Source: Hofstenia miamia | Taxonomy: Eukaryota; Xenacoelomorpha; Acoela; Hofsteniidae | Assembly (NCBI GenBank): GCA_900660155.1 | Contig: CABFPE010000159.1 | Location: forward strand, 388,855-409,571 | Direction of reading: 5' to 3' | Length of the DNA: 20,717 nt | Shown: positions 19,432 through 20,717 of the stretch, one piece after another | How the letters are laid out: every line of letters begins with the position of its first letter | Numbering within the stretch: the stretch's first letter is position 1 | Notes under the pieces: generated by a model | What the model was told of the DNA's origin: nothing | Databases searched by the model: none | Seen by the model: the letters and a program-made list of their open reading frames with translations, nothing else | Position numbers and translations under genes: made by a program

Positions 19432-19807
19432 AAATTTAATTTCCAAAAGCCTTTGCAGCAGAAAACGTACTAAAGGTTACTGATTTTATTCAAGATAGGT
19501 TTTCGAAAAAAATTAAGCAGAATTTAAGTCTTAAATATATTACCAATCATAGGGAGAGAAGAAATCATTTACAAAAAATTAATTACTGAAAAATGGTTTA
19601 TTAATTACTTAGACAAAATACAGATCTTGAAAATGACACTATGCAAATATTCAAGGTAAATTACAATATTGGATGAACAAACTTTCATTTCTATTTTTTA
19701 TCAGTTGATGTGGACACAAATATATTAGTGCACAGTGGGATTTTTTGATTATATGAAGGGCTATATGAAGGGGCTATATGAAGGTATTAAATTACTGAGA
19801 TTCATAA
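19432..19807. other. AT-rich spacer with a short tandem repeat
   Basis: The spacer lies between the Tc1/mariner element and the Penelope-like fragment. At 19750-19787 the unit CTATATGAAGGG occurs about three times in tandem. No gene was seen. Confidence 0.4.
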
Positions 19808-19809
19808 AT

Positions 19810-19847
19810 GCGACCGATTTCGATTCAAAATCTTTATCAGAACAAAT
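19810..19847 (-). ncRNA. Degenerate hammerhead-ribozyme-like motif, sense to the endonuclease
   Basis: On the minus strand the order is CTGATAA, then a short GATT-TTG-AATC hairpin, then GAAA and TCGGTC. This is the order of the hammerhead core (CUGANGA, stem II, GAAA, stem III, UH cleavage site). Penelope-like elements are known to carry minimal hammerheads in their terminal repeats. The base equivalent to core G8 is A here, and the palindromic ACCGGT of the other copy is changed to ATCGGT. This copy is therefore probably inactive. Confidence 0.4.
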
Positions 19848-19920
19848 TTGGAAGGAAAACTAATTACAATTAACTACCCTTAAAATTAATTAAAATTGCA
19901 TGCATTAGAAAATGTTGATA

Positions 19921-20144
19921 TTATAATAATTTTTCTGTTTATTTATTAATCCTGATCTTATTTTCTCTCTATATATATATATCGACTCCCCAACAATATT
20001 TAATTGGATGATGATGCCATTAAATTTCGGATTTNTTATAATTTTTCTGTTTATTTATTAATCCTGATCTTATTTTCTCTATATATATATATCGACTCCC
20101 CAACAATATTTAATTGGATGATGATGCCATTAAATTTCGGATTT
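19921..20144. repeat. Near-identical 110-bp direct duplication joined by a single N
   Basis: Positions 19921-20034 and 20036-20144 have the same sequence apart from a 3-bp and a 2-bp indel in low-complexity runs. The only base between them is the N at 20035. The shared tail ends in TTAAATTTCGGATTT. This is the signature of two overlapping contig or haplotype ends joined without merging, rather than a biological tandem repeat. Confidence 0.8.
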
Positions 20145-20456
20145 AAGGTGACCTAAAAAATGCTCATGCACTCCCGTAGCAAATTGTCTTTGTATCTCTT
20201 CGATGTAAGATTGTTGACAATCTTCACATGTATATGCATAAATCAATGAAGAAGACAATAGCAACCTTGTCACAGGATCCCTGTTCAGCAAAATACCTTG
20301 AGACGGTAATGATGTTAAAATTGGCACTATTCTTAATTTTTTGAAATGTTTTGGTATTGATATTGAAAGAAACGTTGGGATTAACTTTCTGTTTATTCGA
20401 CTCCGCAACCATTGGATAGTCTGTCCCCAACAATACTTAATTGGATGTTGATGCAT
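20130..20456 (-). pseudogene. Penelope-like GIY-YIG endonuclease remnant
   Basis: In the last third of this frame, SSSLIYAYTCEDCQQSYIEE followed by IQRQFATGVHEHF matches the Penelope-type GIY-YIG nuclease. The pattern is V/L-Y-x-Y/F-T-C-x-x-C, then Y-I-G, then an Arg helix ending in R-x-x-E-H. This domain nicks target DNA for retrotransposition. The conserved Gly of YIG is Glu here and the expected Arg before V-H-E-H is Gly, while the Cys pair and E-H remain. Upstream conserved-looking residues (NVSFNINTKTFQKIKNSANF) are in another frame (20224-20433), so a frameshift separates them. The reverse transcriptase is absent. Non-functional. Confidence 0.65.
20423..20453. repeat. Third, diverged copy of the TCCCCAACAATA repeat
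   Basis: TCCCCAACAATACTTAATTG followed by GATGTTGATGC repeats the segments at about 19986 and 20096 (TCCCCAACAATATTTAATTG, then GATGATGATGC) in the same orientation. It lies next to the inner edge of the right inverted arm. It suggests partial tandem copies of a Penelope-like element end. Confidence 0.6.
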
Positions 20457-20504
20457 TTTCTAATGCATGCAATTTTAATAAATTTTAAGTGTAGTAAAAT
20501 TGTA

Positions 20505-20542
20505 ATTTGTTCTGATAAGGATTTTGAATCGAAACCGGTCGC
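20505..20542 (+). ncRNA. Degenerate hammerhead-ribozyme-like motif, plus strand (inverted partner)
   Basis: The plus strand reads CTGATAAG (20512-20519), GATT-TTG-AATC, GAAA (20531-20534) and CCGGTC (20535-20540). The palindromic ACCGGT would give a very short stem III, as in minimal Penelope-element hammerheads that act as dimers. Cleavage would fall after GGTC at 20540. Core G8 appears as A, so activity is doubtful. It is antisense to the endonuclease remnant. Confidence 0.45.
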
Positions 20543-20560
20543 ATATATATATATATATAT
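20543..20560. repeat. (AT)n microsatellite beside the Penelope-like terminus
   Basis: An AT dinucleotide run immediately follows the right terminal repeat. Another AT run of about 30 bases (20687-20717) closes the window. Confidence 0.85.
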
Positions 20561-20684
20561 ACATACTTGCAGTCTGGAATTAATACCGTATTTACATGTA
20601 TATTGGTTTGAAAAATTTCGAAAAATGCGATCTGTCGTTTGTAACAGATTTTTGCCAGAATTCGTCGTTTTTAATGAAAACTGC

Positions 20685-20717
<33 letters not shown>

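Larger units (their letters stand above)
19808..20542 (-). mobile_element. Penelope-like retroelement fragment bounded by inverted terminal repeats
   Basis: A minus-strand GIY-YIG endonuclease remnant lies between two inverted copies of a terminal sequence. The outer 38 bp (19810-19847 and 20505-20542) are inverted with two mismatches. A further arm, ATTAAAATTGCATGCATTAG plus AAAATG (19889-19914), matches 20454-20479 exactly in inverse. Such inverted, truncated pseudo-LTR arrangements are typical of Penelope-like elements. No reverse transcriptase region remains, so the copy is 5'-truncated. The internal direct repeats are described separately. Confidence 0.7.

Overview
This window is AT-rich animal nuclear DNA. 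It holds one convincing protein-coding gene set in a landscape of decayed transposable elements. An arthropod source fits best and a chelicerate is possible. The reasons are a CCDC170-type coiled-coil gene (a metazoan family), an invertebrate-type Tc1/mariner transposase remnant, a Penelope-like retroelement fragment, and many hAT, pogo and piggyBac-like MITEs. The species cannot be named from the sequence. There are no bacterial-style operons, CRISPR arrays, rRNAs or recognisable tRNAs.

Layout. 1-760 has a slightly GC-richer edge and a frameshifted fragment of a pipsqueak-type helix-turn-helix protein. 960-1860 is copy A of a dispersed repeat with a protein-like reading. 2804-3021 and 3264-3608 are two hAT-type MITEs, each with a perfect 8-bp target duplication. 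3609-6261 is the CCDC170-like gene on the minus strand (CDS 4187-6196, 669 codons), with a polyadenylation signal downstream and splice-acceptor-like sequence upstream. 7741-8024 is a second copy of the 3264 MITE. 9661-10507 is copy B of the dispersed repeat, inverted relative to copy A and split by a hAT MITE. Copy A serves as the empty site.

10756-14023 is an almost continuous run of MITEs: hAT, a pogo/Tigger type, hAT, and a piggyBac-like one. Inside this run, 11384-11689 is an unexplained 101-codon open stretch. 14024-17350 is mostly unannotatable AT-rich DNA with two transposon end fragments. 17359-17547 is a GC-richer 62-codon open stretch. 17930-19431 is a near-complete Tc1/mariner element with about 80-bp inverted repeats and a dead transposase. 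19808-20542 is a Penelope-like element fragment: a decayed GIY-YIG endonuclease between two inverted, hammerhead-like terminal repeats. It contains a single N that looks like an assembly join.

No pathway links these features. The CCDC170-like gene is the only feature that looks functional, and no insertion is recognisable inside its coding exon. The most unusual structures are the inverted hammerhead-like pair, the filled/empty repeat pair, and the two orphan open stretches at 11384 and 17359.
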